From the NCBI RefSeq assembly GCF_030272615.1, contig NC_081406.1, positions 261,317,386 through 261,381,385 on the forward strand: 64,000 nt of DNA. Reading direction: 5' to 3'. Positions 10,068 to 20,886 of this stretch are shown piece after piece. A program made the position numbers and the translations under genes. Every line of letters begins with the position of its first letter. Positions within the stretch are counted from its first letter, which is position 1. The DNA is from Cryptomeria japonica. Lineage: Eukaryota; Streptophyta; Pinopsida; Cupressales; Cupressaceae. Under the pieces are notes generated by a model. That model did not search any database and was not told the DNA's origin. It was given only the letters and a program-made list of their open reading frames with translations.

Positions 10068-13000
10068 ATTGATCACCTTTCAAATCTTCTTGAAAAGAAT
10101 AATATCAAGGTGTCTGATTCAGTCAAACAGAGTTCATCAGAAGGATCTTCTAAGGATACATATAAGAGTAAGGGAAAGGAAAGGGTAAGGCCCTAGTTGT
10201 TATTGCTTCACAACCCAATTCTTGGACAATTGACTCGGGTGCTTCGCACCACATGGCTTCTTCAAAAGATGATTTCACCTCTTTAGAGACATGTTCTATG
10301 CCTTGCATACTAATGGGTGATGACACTCCTGTTGAAGTGCATGGGAGAGGGTCTGTTGATGTGGGTGAAGGAACATTTAAGGATGTCCTTTGTGTTCCAT
10401 CTTTATCAACTAATCTCCTATCTGTTTATCAGATCACTCATATTGGTTCTAGCAAGCGAGTTGAGTTCACACTAGATACAGTGGTAATCAGTGAAATGCA
10501 TAATGGGTCTACTATTGTTGTGGGAAAAGCAGATCATCAATCCAAATTATATCAGTTTTCTCACATTGTTCCTGACTCTCCTTCGACAGTTTTACTCACT
10601 CATGCAGATGAGATTAGTTGTTTGTGGCATCAATGATTTGGCCACTTGAACTATCGTTACTTGCAACAACTCAGTAAACAAGACATGGTTTCAGGGTTGC
10701 CTTCTATTCGATTTTCTGATGGAGTTTGCCAGGGATGTATTCTTGGTAAGCATCCTGAGGAGAAGTATGATAAAGGAAAAGGATGGAGAGCTCCATAGCT
10801 ATTGGAGTTAGTACATAGTGACTTGGCAAGACCATTTCCACAACCATCTTTCAGCAAGGCTAGATATGTCTTAACATTTATTGATGACTTTTCCAGATTT
10901 ACATGGATATACTTTCTCAAACAAAAGTCTGAGGTATTTGAGAATTTTCTAGATTTCAAATTTTTTGCAGAGAAACAATCTGGGAAGTTCATCAAGATTT
11001 TGCGTACAAATAATGGGGGTGAATATGTTAATAATCAATTTGAACAATTTTGTGCTTCAGAAGGTATCAACATGCAGCACACAGTTCCATATAGTCCTCA
11101 GCAGAATGGTGTCACAGAATGGAAGAATAGGTCCTTGAAGGAGATGGCGAATTGTATGATTCACTCCAAATCTTTGGCACCTCAGTATTGGGCAGAGGCC
11201 ATCAATTGTGCATGTTACATCTAGAACCGAGTTCCTCATAAAGTTGTGAAGGGGGTAGCTCCTTTTCAAGCTTGGACCAGTCGGAAACATATAGTTAAGC
11301 ATTTCAGAGTGTTTGGTTCTCTTGCATGGGCCCACATTCCAGCAGAGAAACACAAGGCTATGGATCCGCAGAGCAAGCCTTGCATATTTGTTGGGTATCC
11401 AGATGATGTCAAAGGGTATAGACTTCTCCATCCCTCTATACATGAGTTGTTCATTGAGAGGAGTGTTCATTTTGAGGAGAGTTCTTCTATTTCTTCTCAT
11501 ACCACTTCTCCATCCACTATCACATTGGAGACATTGCATGATGATGACAGTTCTTCTGAGGATCTTAATCCTCCTAATCCTATTGAGGAGTCTTCTTCCT
11601 CCACTTCAGATGGTGATAGTGATGGTGAGGATTCACATTCTTCTCATAGTCATCCTTCAGAGTTTGATGATTCTCCCCCAGACTCTCCAGCTTTAGTGCC
11701 TCTTTGGGCTCGACAAACTTTTGATTCAGTAGGAGATTGGCTTGGTGATCCATCAGATTCTAGAAGAACTAGGTCACAATTTCAGCAAGCTCCACATCTC
11801 TTCATTGCTTCAGCTTCTGATCCACAGTCTTTTCGAGAAGCTACAGGTGTTCTCAAATGGGATGCTGCAATGCAAGAAGAGTTTAATTTCTTGGAAAGGA
11901 ATCACACATGGGATTTAGTTCCTCTTCCTAAGGGAAGGAAACTTGTTCGATGCAAGTGGATCTATTGAACAAAATTTGCAGCAGATGGGTTAGTTGATAA
12001 GTATAAGGCTCGCTTGGTAGCAAAAGGCTTTTCCCAAGTTCCAAGTGTTGATTACTCTGAGACTTTTGCTCCAGTTGCTAAGATGAATTCCATCCGGCTT
12101 GTCCTTGCTATTGTTGCAACCCATCATTGGGAAGTTCATCAAATGGATGTCAAGAGTCCATTTCTTCATGGTGACCTTCAGGAGGAAATCTACATGGAGC
12201 AGCCACAAGGGTTTGTTCAAGATCCTTCACTTGTGTGTCAGCTTTGAAAGTCTCTCTATGGCCTCAAACAAGCTCCTTGAGCTTGGTATGCCAAGATGGA
12301 CTCCTTCCTTCTGACAGTTGGTTTTACTCAATGCCATTCTGATCCAAACATCTACATTCTACACCAGGATGATACTCTCACATTTCTAGTTCTCTATGTT
12401 GATGACTTGTTGATCATAGGGAGTCACTCATCCACCATCAAGGTAGTGAAAACTGCTCTACATGATAGATTTCTGATGTGAGACTTGGGTCTTCTACATT
12501 ACTTGGACAACCCAAGTATGCACTTGATATGCTCTTTAGATTTTGCATGGCTAACTATAAGCTTGCACCTACTCCTTTTTTGTCTGGGGTCAAACTTGAG
12601 GCTAAGTGCTCTTCTCCCTTGGTTGATAGCACTTTATATCAACAAATTGTTGGGAGCCTCATCTACTTGACTCATAAGAGACCTGACATTTCATATGCAG
12701 TGGGAATGGTCTCTAGATTCATGCAGGAGCCACATGAGTTGCATTGGAAAGCAGCTAAGCGGATTCTCCACTACATTCAGGGTACTCACAATTATGGAAT
12801 TCGGTATGCAGCAGGCATGGATATTGACTTGGTGGGATATACGGATTTAGATTGGGCAGGTGATTCTCAAGATCACAAATCCACTTCAGGGTATTACTTC
12901 TCACTTGGTTCTGGTCCAGTTTGTTGGTCGAGTAAGAAGTTTGCAATTGCTCTTTCATCACCAGAGGTTGAGTATCGAGGGGCAGTTAATGCCACCACTG

Positions 13001-13314
13001 AGGCTATTTGGCTTCAGAATATTCTCACTAAGTTTGGTATTCCAGTTAGGAAGCCTACTATCATCTTTTGTGATAATCAAAGTGCTATATAGATCTCAAG
13101 AAATCCAGTTCATCACCAGAGGATGAAACACATTGAGATACATATACACTATATTCGGGAGCTCATTCAAGAAGGCATCATTGATCTTAAGTATTGTTCT
13201 ACAATGGAGCAAACTGCGGACATCTTCACCAAACCCTTCATCGAAAGCAAGTTCCTTCATTTGCGATCACTGCTTGGGATACAACAGGTGTCTACTTTAG
13301 GAGGGACTTCATAG
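10068..13314 (+). pseudogene. pol: Copia A pol (PR-INT-RT-RNase H), broken
   Basis: Domains in order: protease active site WTIDSGASHHM (about 10,225); GAG-pre-integrase with LWHQ and FGHLNYRYL; integrase (LVHSDLARPF, then RTNNGGEY, then PQQNGVTEWKNR, where the second catalytic Asp is Asn); reverse transcriptase (DVKSPFLHGDL, LYVDDLLIIG); RNase H (GYTDLDWAGD, SSPEVEYRG, DIFTKPF). In-frame stops lie at 10796, 11222, 11966, 12245, 12278, 12479 and 13090, with a further frame change near 12,505. There LLHYL is followed at once by GQPKYALDML, so roughly 15 residues of the usual reverse transcriptase are missing. YVDD is intact. Confidence 0.92.
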
Positions 13315-13427
13315 TCCTTCTTTCTTTCTCTCCTTATTTAGGGTCTTTTGGGGGGGCTATCTATGTACATGGATACCTAACATGGTTGCATTTGTCGGGA
13401 CCCATATTTTCACCCACCTAAGCTACA

Positions 13428-13440
13428 CTTAAGGGGGGGG
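13428..13440 (+). promoter_or_regulatory. Polypurine tract of element A
   Basis: CTTAAGGGGGGGG lies immediately before the 3' LTR, where plus-strand DNA synthesis is primed. Confidence 0.85.
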
Positions 13441-14169
13441 TGTTAGTGTAGGTTTTTTATTTTCCTTATGTTAGGGGGTATTTATTTTTCCTACACATAT
13501 ATTATTTAAGCTTGCTTAGGTTAATAGGAGTGGTTTATATGAGGACAGATGGTGAAATACTTCAGCTACATGTGTAACTCTCCACCTCACATGGGTAGTT
13601 GAGTTACACACCCTCTTTTGGCTTGTTGTTCCACCTCTCATAACCACTATTTTGTCATTTCCTAAGTGGGTTATGGGGTAGTTGGGTTTCACACCCTCTT
13701 TTGGCTTGTTGTGCCACCTCTCATAACCACTATTTTGTCATTTCCTAAGTGGGTTATGGGGTAGTTAGGTTTCACACCCTCTTTTGGCCTTATGTGCCAA
13801 CTTTCTCAACTCCTTTTTTGTCTTCATGTAAGGAGGTTATGCCACATGTTTTGGCATTTACCAAGAAGGTAAAACCTCCCACTTTTTATGGGGAATAGGA
13901 GTTAATGCACCGCTTAGATGTATATGATTATATTTTTCTATACAATAAGCACTATACTCTCACCTTCACTAGTCAAGTTAAGCAGGTGAAGTGATAGCTT
14001 GGTGAGAGTCTTCTCCAAATTCTCCTCTTTGTCTCTATTTATCTCTCATATTGAAATTATCTTCATTCAGCGATTTTGATCTTCAAACATTTGTTGTGTG
14101 AGGAGTTGCATGTGATCTACGACCGACATCAGATCTTGGCTCGATTCTCGCTTCTCATAGAATCTCACA
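13441..14169 (+). repeat. Element A 3' LTR
   Basis: This 729-bp copy of 7484-8212 keeps the 83-bp internal tandem repeat and the TG...CA ends. Substitutions are scattered, with no indel between the two LTRs by eye. Confidence 0.93.
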
Positions 14170-14944
14170 TACACATTTTCCATTATCCAATGCATACTTG
14201 CTAAAGATAGCAATCTCATACATGATTTTCTACCTTGAAGTCTGTCATCTCTTAAAAAGCTCAGTTATTTCCTTCTCGAGATCTTCTTGTAATTTGATTT
14301 ATTTGCTTTGATCTAGGAACCAACTACTCCTTGATCTTCCTCTGTTATTATTTCTTCCTTGATCCGCATTAGTGAGTTACAATCCCGTGATTTTTGGTTG
14401 TTTCATTAATATCTACTAGCTATTTCAACAACCATGTCGATGGAGGCTTCATCAACCTCTGCATATTTGCCACCTCAGCTCCACATGGCATCACAACTAT
14501 CAATCACTTATCTCACTGACACACAGTTGGTTCATACTTGAACATTCAACAAACTCATACTAGTACATGCCTTTATCAGTGAGACCTTCTCCTCCTGCTA
14601 ATTGGTAGTTCAGACTTCACCTGTAGCATATCTTCCCCTTCAGTGATTTGTGATTACTTTAACATTCTACCTCTTCATCATAAATAGGCAGCCAAAATCT
14701 AGACCGGTTATCACTCAACATGCTCTCACACACATGCATCTCACCTCATACCGATGAAGTCACTAATAGTCTCAACAATTGCTTGTCTTTCACCATACCG
14801 GTTGACAAGACTTCATGTTAATCTTCTCAATACCTTATTTGTCTTTAATCATATCGGTACACTCTTCTTCATACCAGATGACATACCTCTACCGGTAGCC
14901 TACCTGCAATACCAGTTGACATCAATGACAACTCAATGCCAACA

Positions 14945-15475
14945 TATGCTAGCAGATGTCATTAGGTTATCAATTTCTTGTCTGTTTCACTTATGATTTG
15001 TCATAAATCATTAAAATCAAGACATATTTCCAATTTTTTATGTATGTTTGAGGTGGCCTACTATCTCATGCTCCAGATAAGGTCGAGGATCACTGAAGAA
15101 TTCACCATTCTTGAGCATTCTCCCTGTTGTTGAACCCATTTATGAGATTATCTGGAATGAGCTATACCATGTGGATGTCAAGGTGGTTTAGGTGAGAAAA
15201 AAAATCAAAATTTTGACAAAATATAGTTGCTAAAACCTAGCTTATTATTAAACCACTCCAAGATGGGTGTAAAGAGAAACAAAGCAAATAATAAATGATT
15301 TCTATAGGGTGTATTGACTTATACCTGTCAATCCATGAGAAGAATCATCGCCTTGCCTTTATGTAGATTGTGCAGGATCCTTGTCAAAGGGGTTCAAGTT
15401 CCTGCATATGTAATTCATTTATCTTATGCTAGCTTACATCTTATATGAAGGTAAATAAAATGGTTCAGTACCTTT
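14945..15475. other. No recognised feature
   Basis: AT-rich sequence between the end of element E and the hairpin. No open frame, repeat or transposon end was recognised. Confidence 0.5.
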
Positions 15476-15642
15476 CATAGACAAGGAAACGAACTGTTTG
15501 AAAAAATGTCTCAAAGAAATGTGTTCTCATGGTGATGGAATGTCATGACAATCCATAGCAATTTGACTGTCATGGCATTCCATCACCATGAGACCACATT
15601 TCTTTAAGGCACTTTTTTTTACAGTTCACTGCCTTGTCTATG
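15476..15642. repeat. Long imperfect hairpin (75-bp arms)
   Basis: Left arm 15476-15550 and right arm 15568-15642 are inverted copies with about 11 mismatches and no gaps, separated by a 17-nt loop. The best-paired stretch contains ATTCCATCACCATGAGA and pairs for about 25 bp with one mismatch. It could be a small inverted-repeat transposon or a precursor of small RNAs. It lies about 50 bp outside the long-TIR element. Confidence 0.85.
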
Positions 15643-15694
15643 TTAACACATTTTTCATACATTGCTTATATAAAAAATGTGGTAACATATCCCA

Positions 15695-16020
15695 TAGGTT
15701 AGTTTTAATTCTTACATATAATTATAATATCCCATATAATATCCCATTTAATATCATATTTAATTATGTAATTGAAATATCCCATTTACATATAATTATA
15801 ATACCCGTAAGTCAATTTCAATTTCAAATTACTCTGCAAAGAAAAGGTCTTTGGAAAACTTCTTTCTTGCGAGGCAAAGCAGAAGACCATTGGTGTGCGC
15901 AAGAGAGGAGATTCATAGGGTTAGATACGGTGGTGAATGAAGACTTCATTCGCGCGTGCAGGAGGAGGAAATCAGTTTACATGTGAGAAATCACTTAGCT
16001 TCATCTTATGTGCATTTTAT
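15695..16020 (+). repeat. Left terminal inverted repeat
   Basis: The outer half is very AT rich (TAATTATAATATCCCATA). The inner half, from about 15,840, is mixed sequence ending in a phrase that pairs with the right copy at 17,710-17,745. Confidence 0.75.
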
Positions 16021-16514
16021 AAAATATATGGGATATTATATGAGATATTTTAATTTCATAAATATATGTAAATGGGATATTATATTTGATATTATATAAT
16101 CAAATCTAACAGTTTTATTGTACAAATTTGTTGTGTTTGATCCATAAGATCTTTGGTAGAGCTTATTCATTTAGTCTAGAAAGCAACTAATCGAGTCTAT
16201 ATTGGCTTTGTTTGTTTCAACACTTGACCCTTTCTTTGTAGCAATCTTATAGGCTTGTATATACCTTCGCCTATCATCATCTATATCTACTATATTGCTA
16301 GAGGACTCAGACAATGTGTAGAGAAGGGTTTGAACGCTATACTGCTAGGATGACTAGGTTTTCGAGGCAATCTCATGTGAGGATTCAGAATAGATTCTAG
16401 TGGACGACTATGAAGCCTCGTGTAGGCAGAAAAAAGAAGGCACTGGATAGGTATGACTAAGGGAGGGTACTGATCTGGATTCCAAACCACAAATTTGGAT
16501 CCAGAGTGACAAAG

Positions 16515-16652
16515 ATGATCATGATAGACAAAAATAAGGGTCTGATTACCGTGAATGAAGGGATATTGGGAGAAGGTGGCAAGAGATTAGGACACTTAAA
16601 ATCCAAAGATGGATTTGGTTTTCATGGGATATCAGATTTCTTTCTCTTTTAG
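16515..16652 (+). CDS. Short open frame inside the long-TIR element
   Basis: A 45-codon frame begins MIMIDKNKGLITVNEG and ends GISDFFLF. It is not recognised. It lies before the 149-codon frame, and both could be fragments of captured host sequence. Confidence 0.2.
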   Translation: MIMIDKNKGLITVNEGILGEGGKRLGHLKSKDGFGFHGISDFFLF

Positions 16653-16749
16653 ATAGAGCCCGATGTTCGATAAGGATAGGAAATCATAAGGTTGAAGTTA
16701 AATAGGAAGGCAGATCAAGCAATGAATGTAGGAGGAGAACTGAGAGAAA

Positions 16750-17199
16750 ATGGTCCATCACTTTGGGCTGAGATGCCTATGTGCAGAGGAGATATTTCAG
16801 CAGCAATGCAGGAGACTTTTTAACTATAATGAGATCACTTGGGATGCGATGTGGTGTTTGGCCAGGGCTATTTGGGGTGGGGATAGGCACAGGAGTGATG
16901 ATTTCATCTATGAGGAAATTTTGTGCCCAATGGTTGACATCCTTGATTCCAATGAATCATGCATACAAATGATCTATGTCTTCGTAAGATCGGTCGATGG
17001 GCAGGTGGTAGAAAGTCCTATTCTAGACTTGGATTTGGGCAGTTGGACTAGTGTTCTGGACATGTACTTCAGTCCAGAACATTACATAGTTGATGCACTG
17101 GAGGAAGAGTCTGAGTCAAAGGATGAGGATGCTCAGGAGGCCATGGTTGTGCAAGAAAGGAAGAAGAATTTCATGGTAGAGGCTTGGGAGGTGTTCTAG
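16750..17199 (+). CDS. Unrecognised 149-codon frame inside the long-TIR element
   Basis: The frame encodes a mixed hydrophobic and acidic protein containing NEITWDAMWCLARAIWGGDR and an acidic tail (EEESESKDEDAQE). I do not recognise a domain. It is the longest open frame in the TIR interior and shows no transposase signature. The preceding 80 bp also read well in another frame (LRENGPSLWAEMPMCRG), which hints at a frameshift in an older, longer frame. It may be a captured gene fragment or chance. Confidence 0.3.
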   Translation: MVHHFGLRCLCAEEIFQQQCRRLFNYNEITWDAMWCLARAIWGGDRHRSDDFIYEEILCPMVDILDSNESCIQMIYVFVRSVDGQVVESPILDLDLGSWTSVLDMYFSPEHYIVDALEEESESKDEDAQEAMVVQERKKNFMVEAWEVF

Positions 17200-17704
17200 G
17201 TGGCTGTCAGAAACCATGACTTGGGGCCCTTCAAGAGATTCCTAAACTCAAATGATAACTGGCTTAGTGTGGCCTCGACTGTGTATGTGGTGGACATTGG
17301 TGAAAGGCTCACTGCAATTTTCCGTTATTTAGAATAGTTTTTTTTTCTATTTCTGCTACTATGTAGCCTACATATGGGATGTAAGGGAGCTATCTACTTT
17401 TGATAGCATTTAATAATTAAAAAAAATTATGTAACTACAATACATTTTTGAGTTCTTATCTTCCAGTACGCTTAAGGTTCCTAGTGACAAGACGCGTTGG
17501 TCGCCTCGCACATCACATACAATATCTTCCCCTAACATTCAATTTGCTATCCATATACAAAAGAAGTACTCGGCACAATCCCAACATTCAAAGATTATCC
17601 TTCAAAGCATTCATAAAGCATACCAACCCTTGCAATACAAAGAACATATCTGTAAAAATCCCTAGAGGATCATTGAAAAGGGAAAAAATTAATTATAATT
17701 ATGT

Positions 17705-18078
17705 CTGAAATGCACATAAGATGAAGCTAAGTGATTTCTCACGTGTAAACTAATTTCCTCTACTTGCAAATTTCCTCTCCTGTGTGCGAATGAACTCTTC
17801 ATTCACCACCATTTGCGGATCTGATCCTCTCCTACTTTACCTTGCGGGAATGAAGTTTTTCAAAGTATTTTGCTTTGCCTCATGGGAATGAAGTTTTTTG
17901 AAGTCTTTTGCTTTGCAAAGTAATTTGAAATTCAAATTGACCTATAAGATATTATAATTATATGTAAATGCGATATTTCAATTACATAATTAAATGGGAT
18001 ATTATATGGGTAATTATAATTAAATGGGATAAATATAAGATATTATAATTATATGTAAAAATTAAAATTGATCACCTA
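17705..18078 (-). repeat. Right terminal inverted repeat
   Basis: Inverted copy of 15,695-16,020. It also carries a local duplication: the phrase GGGAATGAAGTTTTT...GCTTTGC appears twice, near 17,845 and 17,885. That makes this arm slightly longer than the left one. Confidence 0.75.
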
Positions 18079-19560
18079 AGTGTCGACCCCAAGTGACTCG
18101 GTTGTGGGGGATAATATTTACAAAGAAAGCACCCCTTGTCCGTTATCCCATTGGGTGTTTCAATGTGATTTTCAACCTCGCGGGATAAGGAAATGATAGT
18201 TTCCAAAGAGTGCATCTTATCCTGTGACACATTTGCATCAATGATTAGGAACCGCGGGATAATAAGAAGGAAATAATTACAAATGAATCCTTATCATGCG
18301 ACAACTGCAAGGTGAGCAAAGAAGAAACGCGAGATAAGGAGTGGCTAAAAGAAATAAGTAGTAGAGGCCTATCCCACAATGATCCAGGAGCACTGTGAGA
18401 GGCTCATGGGATAAGGGTTATCTTAGGCACAAAGAGGAAATCTTATCTCATAGGGTCTCCAAGTTACCATAATATCATTACAGGGCAACATGGGACAAGT
18501 CAACAAAGAAGGATTTTATGCTTTTCTTATCCCGTGCGTTCCCACGGGGATAAGAAAATAACTAAGAAAAGGGTAAAAGGGCTTATCCCACAGGGAGAAG
18601 AGATCCACAACAAAGTTGAATGAAAGATCAACTGGTAAGACTCAACGGTGCACTGCGGTGATAGCTGATATGGCCGAAGGAGCTTGAGAGAACATGAATT
18701 TCTAAAGTGACAAAGGGGACTTAAGTATTGCTAAAAAATCCTAGGTCTTAAGTCCTTTATTTCCTAGGAAGGCCCCATGCACAACCACTTAATCCATGAA
18801 GTTGACCACGTGTTCTAAATGATTACTTAAGTATTGACCCCAAGTAATTTGGTCACATGGGATAAGATTTCAAAAGGAAGCACCCCCTGTTCCTTATCCC
18901 GCAAGTGGTTTCAATGTGAATTTCAACCCCTTGGGATAAGAAGAAAGAAATAATTACAAAGGAGTCCTTATCCCGTGACAACTACAAAGCGATCAAGGAG
19001 CAATGCAGGATAAGGAGAGGTAAAAGAAAACAAGTGGTAAAATGTTATCCCGCAATGAACTAGGGACACTGTGAAATGGTCGCAAGATAAGGGCTGACTT
19101 CAATATAAAGGGAGTCTTATCCCGCAGGATTTCCATGCCACTAGAATAGCATTACAAGGCAACGCAAGAAAAGTCAACAAAGAAGGATGTTGTTCTTTTC
19201 TTATCCCACACATTCTTGTAGGGATAAGAGGAGAGTTGTGGGATAAGAAAATAACTAAGAAAAGGGTTAAAGGGCTTATCCCGCGGGGGGCAGAGATCCA
19301 CAACAAAGGTGAATGAAAGATAAACTAGTAAGACTCAAAGGTGCATCGTGGGATAAGATTGTTAAAGGAAAGAAGAGGAAGTCTTATCCCATGATGTGTT
19401 TCTCTTTTTTAGATATGGCCGTGGGATAAGAGTTATAAGATGGAAATAAGGGAAAGCTTATCCCACGTGTTCCCGCGAGGATAAAAGGAGTACTGCAGGA
19501 TAATACAAAGCAAGTACTAACCCTGATTACAGATCAATAACAAGCCATGGTTTAAATGAT
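18079..19560 (-). repeat. GGGATAAG/CTTATCCC tandem array (~75-bp period)
   Basis: About 30 motifs of the form (G)CGGGATAAG or its complement CTTATCCCG(C) occur in 1.4 kb. Forward copies are spaced about 67-85 bp (for example 18,113, 18,180, 18,253, 18,333, 18,410), and reversed copies fall between them with similar spacing. A higher-order copy is visible: GACCCCAAGT...AAAGCACCCC(T/C)TGT occurs near 18,090 and again near 18,838. The array lies just past the integrase end, where Tat/Ogre elements are known to carry variable tandem repeats. Confidence 0.8.
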
Positions 19561-19796
19561 GAATGAATGGATGAAATGGATGTGATCGCAACAAGTTTGA
19601 AAGACAATGGAGCCATAGCCTTTATGAGTCGAGCCTATTTACCAGGTTTTCACCATCGCACTTACCCAAGGTGCCACTAGAGTGGTTGCTTACCATTTGG
19701 ATGCATGATTTTTTTTGTATTTTCTTCAGGACATTTATCTGAATGTTTTTGGAGTTTTTTCTGGTATGTATTGGATCCTGATGCTTTGTAAAACTT
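19561..19796 (-). other. Tat element 3' untranslated sequence
   Basis: Non-coding sequence between the pol stop and the tandem array. On the minus strand it contains GGCACCTTGGGTAAGTGCGA. No polypurine tract was recognised. Confidence 0.5.
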
Positions 19797-20868
19797 ATGT
19801 ATGAAACTGTTTGAGGTGCATACTATTGATCGGATTTGCTAGCGATTCCCCTTCTGAAGTGGCCAACTGATATGCCCCAGACCCAACTACAACAGCGATA
19901 ACATATGGACCCAACCAACTTGATTCAAACTTTCCTTGATGTTATTTGTTTGGTTGGTTACGAGGGTTATCCCTGAGAACAAGATCACCTACCTCAAATA
20001 TATGAGGTTTAACCCGATGATTATAGCTTCTGCTCATGTGTTGTTGATAGGCCTTGAGGTGGTTGTATGCAGCTTGTCGCCTTTTGTAAAGTAGTTCCAA
20101 GTCTTGAAGATGAGAGACTCGGTATGCTTCATCATCTATCAGATTATGCAAAGAAACATGTAGAGATGGTATCTCAACCTCAATAGGAAGGATGGCTTCT
20201 GCACCATAGACCAGTGAGTATGGAGTTGCGCCTGTAGGGGTTCAAATGCTAGTTAGATATACCCATAGTACTAGATTTAATTGAATGTGCCAATCACGGC
20301 CAATATCATTGACTATCTTCTTGAGGATTCTCAATATGTTCTTGTTTCATGCTTTGGCCTGACCATTGCCTTGTGGGTAATAGGGAGTGGAAAAGCGGTG
20401 TTGGATGTGAAATTTCTCACAGAGCTCACAGACATCCTGATTTTTGAAAGGAATTTTATTATTTGTGATGATGGACATGGGTACACCATAATGGCAGATG
20501 ATGTAATTAAGGATGAATGAGGTGATCTCCTTGGCGGTGACTTGGGTAAGTGGAACAACTTCGATCCACTTTGTGAAGTATTCAGTGGCGGTAATGATAA
20601 ATTTGTGGTTGTTGGATGAAGATGGATGAATTTTACCCACAAGGTCAAGTCCCCATTGACAAAAGAGCCATGGTGTTGTGATTGGTTGCAATTCCTGTGC
20701 TGGTGCATGTATCAAGTCTCCGTGAACTTGGCACTTCGTGCATTTTCTGACAAAATAGTAGGAGTCTTTTTCCATGGACGACCAATAGTATCCAATGCGC
20801 ATGATCTTCTTTGCAAGTGAAGGATCACTTGAGTGAGTCCCACAAATTCCTTCATGTACCTCTTCCAA
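19797..20868 (-). pseudogene. Tat integrase, catalytically altered
   Basis: The N-terminal HHCC zinc finger is present (VHEGICGTHSS...CTKCQVHG). The core follows with WGLDLVGKIHP (first Asp kept), then ITNNKIPFKN where Asp-Asn-Gly is expected, then YPQGNGQAKA where the catalytic Glu is expected just before the final Ala. Both changes fit G-to-A substitutions. The C-terminal part (YNHRVKPHIFEVGDLVLR, ending LKQFHT and a TAA) is the usual gypsy tail. In-frame stops lie near 20,345 and 20,265. Integrase normally inserts the DNA copy into the host chromosome; this one should be inactive. Confidence 0.88.
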
Positions 20869-20886
20869 GGCCTTTGTTGTCTCATC

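Larger units (their letters stand above)
7484..14169 (+). mobile_element. Full-length Ty1/copia retrotransposon A
   Basis: The element has two 729-bp LTRs, an initiator-Met primer-binding site, gag, a single pol order (protease, integrase, reverse transcriptase, RNase H, which defines copia) and a polypurine tract. Flanking pentamers TACAT (7479-7483) and TACAC (14170-14174) are a target-site duplication with one change. LTR to LTR I count about 28 differences by eye (near 4%). It is dead as read: stops, frame shifts and a reverse-transcriptase deletion break the polyprotein. It sits inside solo-LTR-like element E. Confidence 0.95.
6572..14944 (-). mobile_element. Solo-LTR-like element (E), split by copia A
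   Basis: The outer ends read TGTTGGACAC at 6572 and ATGCCAACA at 14944, a TG...CA terminus. Without the A insertion (7484-14169) the piece is about 1.69 kb. Near its left end GAGAGGGGGGGGGTGAATCA appears, and further in GGTGAGAATAGTTGTTGGAG. Both occur at matching positions in the LTR of element C (about 44,310 and 44,455), so E is a related LTR read on the minus strand. No internal region or second LTR was found, which suggests a solo LTR. Flanking pentamers TATTT and TATGC do not form a convincing target-site duplication. Confidence 0.6.
15695..18078. mobile_element. Long-TIR element (Mutator/Pack-MULE-like)
   Basis: Terminal inverted repeats of about 330-370 bp face each other: left about 15,695-16,020, right about 17,705-18,078. 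Matching phrases include GAGAAATCACTTAGCTTCAT, GGTGGTGAATGAAGA and TACATATAATTATAATAT. TIRs this long are characteristic of Mutator-like elements. The 1.7-kb interior has no recognisable transposase, so the element is probably non-autonomous and may carry captured host sequence. No 8-10-bp target-site duplication was found. The right end abuts the GGGATAAG array. Confidence 0.7.

Noticed and set aside
11057-11539. Minus-strand open frame of 160 codons
   Set aside because: It is a shadow of copia A integrase on the plus strand.
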